A stretch of DNA of 64,000 nucleotides from Rugalucina vietnamica (lineage: Eukaryota > Mollusca > Bivalvia > Lucinida > Lucinidae): assembly GCA_964017185.1 (NCBI GenBank), contig OZ024883.1:42400395-42464394 (forward strand), given 5' to 3'. Of this stretch, positions 21,581 to 30,768 are shown piece by piece; the first letter of the stretch is position 1; each line of letters starts with the position of its first letter. The notes under the pieces were generated by a model that worked only from the letters and a program-made list of their open reading frames with translations, searched no databases and was not told the DNA's origin. The translations under genes and the position numbers were made by a program.

Positions 21581-22113
21581 AAGAGGTATAGCATGTACAC
21601 ATTATAACCTCACCCTTTGAATAACTCCGAACAATCTATGTTGTTGTGACATTCTGATCCTTTTTCTTATCTGTTAAAGCACCAATATCTTTTGCTTTTG
21701 AAGTTAAATTATCATGCCTTGCATGTCCAAACAAACATGCAGGTACACAGTTCCACCAAAGTATACATGTATTATAAATGCCTGATGACTTTTATATACT
21801 AAATTAAATAAACTCCCAGCCAGCCTATATTGTTCATGTATATTTCTTTCTCTCCAAGTTTGTCTTCCGCTTAAAGTCACAAAATTTGGTCAGGTCCAAG
21901 GGTAAAAATCTTTTTCAAGGAATCTGATCGCCTTTCTCTTATATCAAATAATTGCATTGCATAGCAAAATGTAGGAGTCAGAGATACATAACATATCATT
22001 ATCTAACATTAATTTTCTCATTTTGTTGGTTTGTAATTCTTTTGGTTCAGTTATGGCTTAACATCCCAGTCAACAAATTTTTAGTCATGTTGGGATGAAG
22101 CCACGGCTTCTTG
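21581..22113. other. Myosin intron 1, AT-rich, ends in a SINE tail
   Basis: No gene seen. Bases 22045-22110 carry the SINE tail motif AACATCCCAGTCAACAAATT, truncated by the following MITE. Confidence 0.5.
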
Positions 22114-22309
22114 CATCACGAAAACATGTCTGTTGTGTAATGGATACCCCCTTATACCCCACTTTTAGCAAAACTGGGGTCTGCAGTGGGGTAACCTGTA
22201 ACCACAATCTATGTTTTGAGCAAAAATATAAAAAAAATTCAGACAAAATTTTCAATTTTTACAGCTGAAAAAAAAAATCTGTATATTGCATGGGCAAGTT
22301 TTCGTAATG
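22114..22309. mobile_element. Palindromic MITE, GGCGGTTC-core family, copy lacking half its core
   Basis: Ends CATCACGAAAACATGTCTGT and TGGGCAAGTTTTCGTAATG match the family. The left half of the central palindrome is missing, leaving only AACCACAATCTATGTTTTGA. Confidence 0.7.
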
Positions 22310-22321
22310 AAGTATTAACCT

Positions 22322-22563
22322 GGACCCAGTTGTTCAAAGCATCGTTAGCTTAACGATATCGTTAAGACATAATTTATTAAGCATATATCAGCTAAAGTAA
22401 CAAATACACTGTTATTTTTTGTTGAAAAAATGTGAGAATCCTTTGCACTGCAAAGGATTCTCACATTTTTCAACAAAAAATAACAGTGTATTTGTAATAT
22501 TAATGTTTGAAATTTTAACGAAACGTTAACTAACGACGTCGTTAGTTTTGAACAACTGGCCCC
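22322..22563. mobile_element. Foldback MITE with GTTGTTCAAA ends
   Basis: Ends GGACCCAGTTGTTCAAAGC and GTTTTGAACAACTGGCCCC are inverted. The centre is a ~40-bp-arm palindrome (CAACAAAAAATAACAGTG with its complement) closing at TTTGCACTGCAAAGG. Confidence 0.8.
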
Positions 22564-22644
22564 ATTATTATGGGGAGAATATGGTGTCCTGCTCAAAGAA
22601 CTAGATGACAGTGGTAGTAATTGAACCCTGGCCCCGAGGTTGTA

Positions 22645-22862
22645 AACTTTTTTCATGCTCAACTCAGCTGAGCATAAAATTCAAAGTGCTTATAAATACC
22701 AAAATAGCCCAAATATATTGAAAGTGAAGGTTTAGAATGCCAAAGCCTGTCATTTATCCTGCTTATAAATGTTAAAATGCCAACAATTGTTGGCATTTTA
22801 ACATTTATGAGCAGGATAAATCAATTTTAGTCTCAGCTGAGCTGAACATGAAAAAAAGTTTT
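22645..22862. mobile_element. Foldback element with CATGCTCAACTCAGCTGAG ends
   Basis: Outer arms AACTTTTTTCATGCTCAACT and GAACATGAAAAAAAGTT are inverted. An inner palindrome pairs TTATCCTGCTTATAAATGTT with AACATTTATGAGCAGGATAA. A fragment is at 26783-26812. Confidence 0.75.
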
Positions 22863-24019
22863 CTAACCATAGGGCCAGGACCTCTTGCCCCAGACTCATG
22901 TACTCCTAGTAACCACTACACACTGTACAAAAGAATATGACAGAGGTCGATAAATTTCCAGACACTTAGAATACAATTTTAAAAACTTTCAAAAATTAAA
23001 TCTTAAACATGTAAACTTAATTCTTCCTTCCAAAGCAACAATGGAATTTAAAAAGTTTACCCCATTGATGACAATTTTTCCTCCTAAAGTCAGCTTTGTT
23101 TATGGTATACATAGTCATTGAGACAAAACAAACAAGATCATCTTAAAGCGCCAATTTCAAAGGACTTCAGGATTTAGTCTGATACCGTTTGTTTACAGTT
23201 TTTGCCTTACTGACCTATGTACTAGTAAATGCAATTTAAAACCAACATAACTGTAAGGGTAAAGGTCAAATGTTGATTATGGCCTTTCAAATATTTCAGG
23301 ACATCTTGACTATGGCCATTTGTCCAAACTAGCCACATTGTGAAGTTTATCATCGCTATGTGCACATTCATTCTTTACCTGATATGTGTAACAAATTTAA
23401 AACCTGTCTTAAATTGAATAAGAATGACATTACATCAACCCAAAAGTCTTAAAAATGGTTTCATTATAAAACAGCAAAAATTGTTACCAGATCAGTGATG
23501 GAATTAGCAATTGCTTGAGTTGTAGTCAGACTAGGCAAGAAAGTCTGGAACTTACAGAATAGGTGTTCCACAGAATGCCGATTAATGCTGTTTAAGTACA
23601 AAATTAATATCTGAAGTCAAAACAATTCATGCATAATAGATGAACAGCAGTCTTTGATTGATTCTTATCGCACATAAGAAAATCCATTTTCTAGAAGCCA
23701 TCGTTTGATTTGTTGCACAGAAAACCCTAGCTTGCAAACCCCATCATATTATTTGGCTTCCTTAAACACAATATAAGACATCACAATGTAAGGTATGTAC
23801 CAAGCTGTGTCTGTACAATCATGTTTGTATCTGACCTGAATCAAGCTAGCTTTAGAAACCATCAAGGAAGGGTCTCATGCTGGTTGTCTTGTTTACGAGC
23901 TTCTTTAAGCCATGTACTCCTTCAATTGACTTTGTTGATATGGCTCATATTTTTTTCCATCACAGTCCTCAGCATTTTACAACTACGGTATATTAGTGAT
24001 TAGTATGTTAGGCCATTCT
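22863..24019. other. Myosin intron 1, AT-rich, nothing recognised
   Basis: No exon, transposon or repeat with clear borders was seen in this stretch. Confidence 0.4.
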
Positions 24020-24129
24020 ACCCAGCGGGCTCATGACGCCATAATGACGTCATATCAACGTCGATGCGACATCATGACGTCGCACCGACGTCGATCTGAC
24101 GTCTTTTTGATGTCATGTGCCTGCTGGGT
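24020..24129. mobile_element. MITE dense in TGACGTCA palindromes, copy 2
   Basis: Bounded by ACCCAGCGGGCTCATGACGC and ATGTCATGTGCCTGCTGGGT. It lies tandem to copy 3, separated by AAAGATGCT. Confidence 0.85.
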
Positions 24130-24138
24130 AAAGATGCT

Positions 24139-24233
24139 ACCCAGCGGGCACATGACGTCATAATGACGTCATATCAATGTCGATGCGACGTCATATGATC
24201 TGACGTCATTATGACGTCATGTGCCTGCTGGGT
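24139..24233. mobile_element. MITE dense in TGACGTCA palindromes, copy 3, beside the myosin start exon
   Basis: Bounded by ACCCAGCGGGCACATGACGT and ATGACGTCATGTGCCTGCTGG. The octamer TGACGTCA, the consensus cAMP-response/ATF site, appears several times. The end is 9 bases from the donor of myosin exon 1. Confidence 0.9.
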
Positions 24234-24242
24234 AGCACTTAC

Positions 24243-24294
24243 CTTCGCTAAAATGACCATTTTCTGTGCTTTTTACTTCCAAATTTTGAAGCTC
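24243..24294 (-). CDS. MYO7A: Myosin VIIa-like exon 1: 5' UTR end plus start codon (MVILAK)
   Basis: Reading the minus strand, a pyrimidine-rich acceptor ending in CAG stands just before 24294. After 34 untranslated bases an ATG at 24260 opens MVILAK, followed by the donor GTAAGT at 24242. Joined to the exon at 9911 it gives MVILAKGDHVW, matching the MVILQQGDHVW start I recall for mammalian myosin VIIa. The exon is tiny and sits only 9 bases from a palindromic MITE. Confidence 0.85.
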
Positions 24295-24326
24295 CTGGAA
24301 AAAAAGAAGAAAACAAATGTTAAACC

Positions 24327-25805
24327 AGAGGACCAATGGTCCTGTAAACGCTCACCTGAGATCTGCTGTATATACAAATGTTATAGAAAATAGTCCCAGT
24401 ATAGGGGCAGATGAAGCCCTTGGGCCATTTTTTTTTTCAGAATAATCAATATAAATGTACTGTCCATACAAGTTTTTCCCTTCAAATGACATTTTAACAG
24501 TTTACCCATTCAAATACATAGGCAACCCATGTTGACCTTGCCTTAAAATAGGTCAAGGTCATCACAGGGTCATGATTTATACATACATTGTAGTACTTGA
24601 GTCATCGATGCTTCATGCCAAGTTTCTTCGAAATTAGTCCACCGGTTCCGGAGAAGAAGATTTTTGAAGGGTTTATACCATATATGGGCATGGCGGCCAT
24701 CTTGGTCATGTGACCTTGATCATTTATATACAAATTGATTCCCCGATTCTATAGATGCTTCACATGAAATTTGGCTTTGATTGGCCAAGCGGTTTCAGAG
24801 GAGAAGATGTTTGAATATTATGGTAATATACATGTATAATGCCCCGGGGCTGGGGCAAATGAGCCCCTGGGGTCCAATTTTTTTCAGAATCATTAATATT
24901 CAGTCCTACTGCCTATTTCCTGCAAGACTTTCACTTTAAATGACATTTTAAAAGTTTTCCCCATTCAAATGCATTGGCGACCTATGTTGACCTTGCTGTA
25001 AAATAGGTCAAGGTCACCACAGGGTCATAATTTATAAACACATTGTATTACTTCAGTCCCCAATGCTTCATGCCAAGTTTTGTTGAAATTGGTTCAGGAG
25101 AAGAAGAATTTTAAAGGGTTTTTACCATATATGGGCATGGCGGCCATCTTGGTCATGTGACCTGGATTATTTATAAACACATTGATTCCCCCTTCCCATA
25201 GATGCTTCCTATAAAATTGGGCTTTGATTGGCCAAGTGGTTTCAGAGAAGAAGACCTTTGAATATTTTTGTAATATACATGTATATTGCCCCGGGGTGGG
25301 AGCAGACCAACCCCTGGGGTCCAAATTTTTTTCAGAATTACCTACCTTCAGTCCATTTGCCCATTTCCTGCAAGATTTGCCTTTCAAATGACATTTTAAC
25401 AATTTTCCCCATTCAAATGCATAGGCGACCTATGTTGACCTTGCCGTAAAATAGGTCAAGGTCATCCAAAGGTCATAATTTATAAACACATTGTAGTACT
25501 CTAGTCCCCGATGCTTCATGCCAAGTTTCGTTGAAAACAGTCCAGTGGTTCCGGAGAAGAATTTTGAAGGGTTTTTACCATATATGGGCATGGCGGCCAT
25601 CTTGGTCATGTGACCTGGATTATTTATAAACACATTGGTTCCCCCTTCCTATAGATGCTTCATATAAAATTTGGCTTTGACTGGCCAAGCGGTTTCAGAG
25701 AAGAAGATCTTTGAAAATGGTGGACGATGGACGGACGGACGGACGCCGGATCATGGCCATCCTATAAGCTCACCTTGTGAGCCTAACAGCTCAGGTGAGC
25801 TAAAA
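24327..25805 (+). mobile_element. Pearl-like element with three ~450-bp core units
   Basis: It starts AGAGGACCAATGGTCCTGTA then CGCTCACCTGAG. Three units each contain CTATGTTGACCTTGC, ATAGGTCAAGGTCA and GGGCATGGCGGCCATCTTGG. Then come GGACGGACGGACGGACGCCG and a 3' hairpin AGCTCACCTTGTGAGCCTAA...CAGGTGAGCTAAAA. It lies directly upstream of the myosin start exon. Confidence 0.78.
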
Positions 25806-25821
25806 ATCGTGAGCTATGTTT

Positions 25822-25925
25822 TTTTTGTTATTGCTTAACGTCCCAATCAACAATTTTTCAGTCATCTCAGGACAGATCCACCAGTTCCTGTGTATCAACC
25901 ATTATGCTAAGTGGTTGGTACAGTT
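25822..25925 (-). mobile_element. SINE tail fragment
   Basis: TTAACGTCCCAATCAACAAT and the following CAGTCATCTCAGGACAGATC match the non-tRNA half of the SINE at 53867-54068. Confidence 0.5.
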
Positions 25926-26019
25926 CAAACAGCTCTTTATCATATATTTACTGTAAAATACGTTCTTTTTACATATGCGATACAGGCGCAAGTCCTATGC
26001 ACGTATCGGGACACCATAT

Positions 26020-26215
26020 CTCGAAAGCTGTATCAGTTCAAAATTTGTCAAAATCCATATCTCCCTAGGGAGATATGGACTCATATCACACCCCCATATC
26101 ACACCCCAAATCTCGAAAGCTGTATCAGTTCAAAATTTGTCAAAATCCATATCTCCCTAGGGAGATATGAATCCATATCTCCCTAGGGAGATATGGACTC
26201 ATATCACACCCCCAA
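26020..26215. repeat. Tandem CTCCCTAGGGAGATATG palindromes
   Basis: The motif ATCTCCCTAGGGAGATATG occurs three times. The block CTCGAAAGCTGTATCAGTTC is present twice (26028, 26112), an ~84-bp tandem duplication. Confidence 0.7.
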
Positions 26216-26490
26216 ATCACACCCCAAACCTCATATCACATCTCACGTGACCCCCACATTCGGAGCGCTCTGTTCTATTCAATAGTACGTTGTAAATTGT
26301 TCTCAATTTATAAATCAAATTTTTGTATTTGAATTTTCTGTATTAATGGTTAAATGTTATTGAATAAAATTTGTGACCAGAATTTTTTTTTCATTCTTTC
26401 TTTTTTCCACTTGAAATTATGTTGGGAAACATTTTGTGCATTGAACTGTATCAAACACTTTTTTTTTCAATAAAAATATATGATAAAGAG

Positions 26491-26664
26491 ATCATGATAT
26501 GGCAATTTTCATATCATACCCCGTATCAACCCTCGACTTCCGTATCAGCCCTCGACTCCCATATCAGCCCTCGGGCCTTCGGCCCTCAGGCTGATATGGG
26601 AGTCTCGGGCTGATACGGAAGTCTCAGGTTGATACGGGGTATGATATGAAAATTGCCATATGAT
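26491..26664. repeat. 174-bp near-perfect palindrome
   Basis: The left arm 26491-26577 and right arm 26581-26664 pair almost completely around a TTC loop. They contain GTATCAACCCTCGACTTCCG, CCCATATCAGCCCTCGGGCC and their complements. The arms are built of a repeated ~24-bp unit (CCGTATCAGCCCTCGACTTC). Confidence 0.9.
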
Positions 26665-28029
26665 AATCTCTTAATATCTAATTTGTGGAACATTTTGTTT
26701 ATTCATCTCAACAGTTTAACTATAACAGTGAACTATAACAGTTAGCAGACAATAACATGAAACCCTGTTTCGGTCATATTTCATGCTCAATTTTGCTGAG
26801 CATGAAAAAGTTCACTTTTAGACCTTGTTAAAACACCAATTTAATTTACTCACACTGTGGAAAGCATGTTTTTATGATTCATGACATTAGTCCATTTAGT
26901 GTTCCATAAATCCATATTGTTTTTCAAAGATATCAGTTACTTTAAAAGGTTTTTCTCAACTTTGAGAACAGATTACAGTGTATCTAAACAACTCAACTAT
27001 CAGATAAAAACTGATATGTCATTTCTTTGAAACCTAATGTCTTTAATATTGACATTTCGACATTTCTTCAAGTTTATACAAGATAACATGCACCATTTTT
27101 ACTTCCTATTTACATGTGGGTATATAGGTCGTCTCTTACTACTGAAAATGTACATGTACATCAGATGTCTGCCTTTAGGACTTTTTGGTTAAGTCCAATT
27201 TTTTTTTTATTTCTGGTTCTCGGGAGATCCTACCCAACAATTTTAGACCCTCCCAAAAAATAAAATTTAAGCTCTATGAATTTTATTTTTATTCATTTTC
27301 TGACATGCATATTTACATGTATTTAAGTAAATTATGCATATTTTACCTGCATTATGAATTAAAATAATTTTTATTTTGATCAGCTCAACCTTTTCGTCTC
27401 TTTTATTTTTATTTCCTCCTCCTACCATGTACTTTATCTGAAATTTCCCAAGAACCAAGTAATGAAAAAACTTTGGCCTAATTGATTTTCTGTTTTACAC
27501 CCCACTTAAAAGATAGGGTCACATCGGGATGGTCAGCTATCTGAGCCATACTCTTCTTGAGCAAGCCTGCAGGTGGCAGGTCACCAGTTCTTAGTGCACA
27601 TTTCTTTCAATGGCACCAAAGCTATTGCACATTAGTTGATGTGTACATGTCATGGTATACTACACAGTTTAACTTATTTATCTTCAATTCACATGACTGA
27701 ACATGGTTAAGTTTGTAGACATTTGATCATTATATATCTGATACAATATTATTTTGCAAATATCAAATTCTATTGACACTGGTCATAATGATATAAAATA
27801 CTTAGTAGGTCAGTGTTCCTTGACTCCAACTGTCCATACAATATTGGTATTAAACGAATTACACCGAAATACTGGTCAAATATTTGATTGCACTTAATTT
27901 CAATGCATGCAGAAGGTGCATTATATGTATATGTTTTAACATACAGTGCATGATTGTTGGTTGATTGTTCATATAAACTTGTCACTAAATTTTTTGTTTG
28001 ATTGTTGCTCCTTAAAAGTCATGTTATAG
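26665..28029. other. Intergenic, AT-rich, nothing recognised
   Basis: Bases 26783-26812 hold a fragment of the CATGCTCA foldback. No gene signal was found. Confidence 0.4.
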
Positions 28030-28397
28030 GTTTGCTGTTTACATGGTAGATTTGTTCCAATGGTTCGGTCCAAGCATCTAGACGAACAAATTTGTTCCAC
28101 TCCAACATTTTGGTCCAACTTGAACCTCTACATAAACTAGGACCTGTTTCGGTCAAAATCTTGATTCGGTATAAATTTTCTGTCTAAACACTTTGTATTG
28201 GTCCAAGGTAGAATCAATATTTTGTCTTTTTTCAGAAGAATCGGAACAAATTTTGGACCGGCCCAAGTCCTAGGTTATGCTGCGGTCTAAGCTAGACCTT
28301 TCTAAAACTTCGTAGCGGAACAAGTTTGTTTATCTAAATACTTGGACCAAACAGTGCCGGTCCTGGTTTGGAACAAATCTTTGGTGTAAACAGCCTA
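28030..28397. mobile_element. Foldback element with CTGTTTACA ends
   Basis: The left end GCTGTTTACATGGTAGATTT pairs loosely with the right end AATCTTTGGTGTAAACAGCC. The inside is rich in GGTCCAA/TTGTTCC motifs in both orientations. Confidence 0.55.
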
Positions 28398-29148
28398 TTA
28401 GATCACAGACTAGATGTGCACTGAAAATACCAAGGAAAATGCAAATATTTTGACGTTTTAAATTGCTTCCTGTCATTTTGCAAACGAGACAGCAAATTAC
28501 CACATTTTTGAAACCACATAAATTCAAGTGAATCACTTGAATGACTGTGACAAAATTGTCTGTTTCCATGGTATTTTACCAATTTCCTCCCAAATTACTT
28601 TTAATTTTAGAATTTGTAATTAGTTGAAACTAGACAGCTACATATCTACATGGCAGGTGATTTAGTGCTTTAACCCATTTTTGAAGAATGGATTTTCCCT
28701 TCATTATCATTTCAGTGAGTTCACTTTCATTTTTATGGGGATCATGAGTAATTTTAAGTTTTCATATACATTTTTGATGAAAATCCTCTTCACATACAGA
28801 ATAGCCGCAGATGTGAGCATACAGAATAGCCCCAGATATTACTTTGCATTCTGTCACATCCCATCTGGGGTTATACTGTTTGCTTATGTCCCATTCAAAG
28901 GATGCCAGGCTTAAATGAGATGACCCCATAGTAAACAAGTTGGGCTATGTCAGGGTTATAAGTTATTTCAGCCCCACTGTTCTCAGCAAGCCTACCTACT
29001 TGAGGCAGTTTATCAGTACTGTGTGCACATTTCTTTCACCAATAACTGATATACTCTCTTTTTCAAAGAAGAGAAGTGTGAAGATGAACAATGGTCATAG
29101 AAATATTTTCATGACCTAATCTTCATGAAAGAAATTTTGAATGGAACA
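28398..29148. other. Intergenic, nothing recognised
   Basis: AT-rich. Bases 28810-28880 hold a short repeat (AGAATAGCCGCAGATGTGAG / AGAATAGCCCCAGATATTAC). Confidence 0.4.
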
Positions 29149-29151
29149 TTT

Positions 29152-29368
29152 GAGCCGCCTCATGGGAAAACCAACAATCTGCATATGTGAAAACAAAGAC
29201 ACAGATAGCTTCACAGTAACCGCAAAGCTGATCAGCGCCTTTGTTTTCGCTATATGAATAGTACAATTCCCCAAAATTTCAAGCTTCTAGCCATCTTCTG
29301 AGATGGTACAGACCAGTTTGTCGGACCTGTTCAAAAACCACATTATTGGTTTTCTCACGAGACGGGAC
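29152..29368 (+). mobile_element. GAGCCGC hairpin element copy
   Basis: Starts GAGCCGCCTCATGGGAAAAC and ends GGTTTTCTCACGAGACGGGAC; ATTT on both flanks. The core palindrome has decayed. Confidence 0.75.
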
Positions 29369-29914
29369 ATTTATATGAACAAACAAATGTATCTAATCAC
29401 TGTATATATTATTCCAAACAGAAAAATGTGTCAAAATCAGACCAATATTTAGGACAAGTATTAAATATGTATGTAATGACATGGTTTAAATGCTTCTAAA
29501 CTTTATTTTGAATTCAATACACAAAAAAGTGTATTATTCAGGACTTAACGTCTCAGTGGTTTCCGACAGTGTGTGGAGGGGGATTACTCACACGTAAATA
29601 AAATAAACAATACCCTGTTTTAACACTCCCACTAATATTTTAAAAGACCATGTCGTCATCTGTGACAATGTTTAACAATTTAAATAGCAAAGCTTGTAAT
29701 GACACATTCTGGGATCAGGCCTGGTAAAACAGGGGCTGTGGGTTCAATCCCACATGTCCAACACAGTGTCTTCGTAAATATTTGGTCATGAAAATATTTC
29801 TATGACCCTCTGATCTTCCTCTTCATTAAGCATTATTGTCAGTTAGTGGTGACAAAATGAGCACTAAGTACTGGTAGCCTATCTGTCTACAGGATGCCTA
29901 CCCAAGAACAATAT
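29369..29914. other. Intergenic, nothing clear
   Basis: A weak tRNA-like block (29700-29760) may be a SINE remnant. No gene seen. Confidence 0.3.
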
Positions 29915-30134
29915 GAGCCGCATCGTGAGAAAACCGGATTTTTGCCTATGCGAAAACAAAGGCGCAGATCAGCTTCGCGGTAACCGCGAAGCTGATCAGC
30001 GCCTTTGTTTTCGCTACACGGATAGTATATTTCCTCTTCTTCTTATATCCGAAATTTCAAGCTTCTAGCCTGCTTCCGGTTTGTGTCGGACCTGGTCGGA
30101 AATCCCGAAGACCGGTTTTCTCGCGTCGAGGCTC
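29915..30134 (+). mobile_element. GAGCCGC hairpin element with perfect core
   Basis: The core GATCAGCTTCGCGGT/ACCGCGAAGCTGATC is a perfect 30-bp palindrome, extended by GCGAAAACAAAGGCGC on the left and GCGCCTTTGTTTTCGC on the right. ATAT flanks both ends. Confidence 0.85.
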
Positions 30135-30335
30135 ATATGATGGACTGTTAAGACTTGACCCAAGTTGATGATAGTGAACACAAGGCTGGATCTAGAGCTC
30201 TCGATCAACCAACCATATAAAGGAATAGAATGTTTAGTCTCAACAAATTTTAAAATAAACAGTTATTTGGAAGGAAATTGGTGAAGTACCATGCAAACAG
30301 CCAATTTTTAACAATCAAGTGATTCAATTGAATTT

Positions 30336-30573
30336 GAGCCTGTGCGTGAGAAAACCAAGAATTTGGGTTCCGACCAGGTCCGACACAAACTGGGCTCACA
30401 GTACAGTCACAGAAGATGGCTAGAGGCTGGAAATTTTGGATTTAGAAAGTAGAGGAATTGTACTATCTGTTTAGTGAAAACAAAGGCGCTGATCAGCTTC
30501 GCAGTTACTGCGAAGCTGATCTGCGCCTTTGTTTTCGCATATGAAGATTGTTGGTTTTCCCATGCTGCGGCTC
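30336..30573 (-). mobile_element. GAGCCGC hairpin element, reverse copy
   Basis: Ends GAGCCTGTGCGTGAGAAAAC and GTTTTCCCATGCTGCGGCTC, core CAGCTTCGCAGTTACTGCGA. ATTT flanks both ends. It is inverted relative to the copy 200 bp to its left. Confidence 0.85.
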
Positions 30574-30768
30574 ATTTATGTGGTTTTACAAATGAGGTTA
30601 TTTACATGGTTTTACAAATTACATACATGTGCAAAAGGTTTGCTTTCTCTTATTTCTACAATTACAGGAAGAAATTAATGATATAATGTAACATTCTTTT
30701 AAAACATATCAAAATATTTGAGAAGCAAAAGTAAAAATGAGGTTAATAGTGGACTTTCAGCTCATATG

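Noticed and set aside
26020..26215. CRISPR-like array of palindromic repeats
   Set aside because: The context is eukaryotic, the repeats are irregular, and there are no spacers of even length or cas genes.
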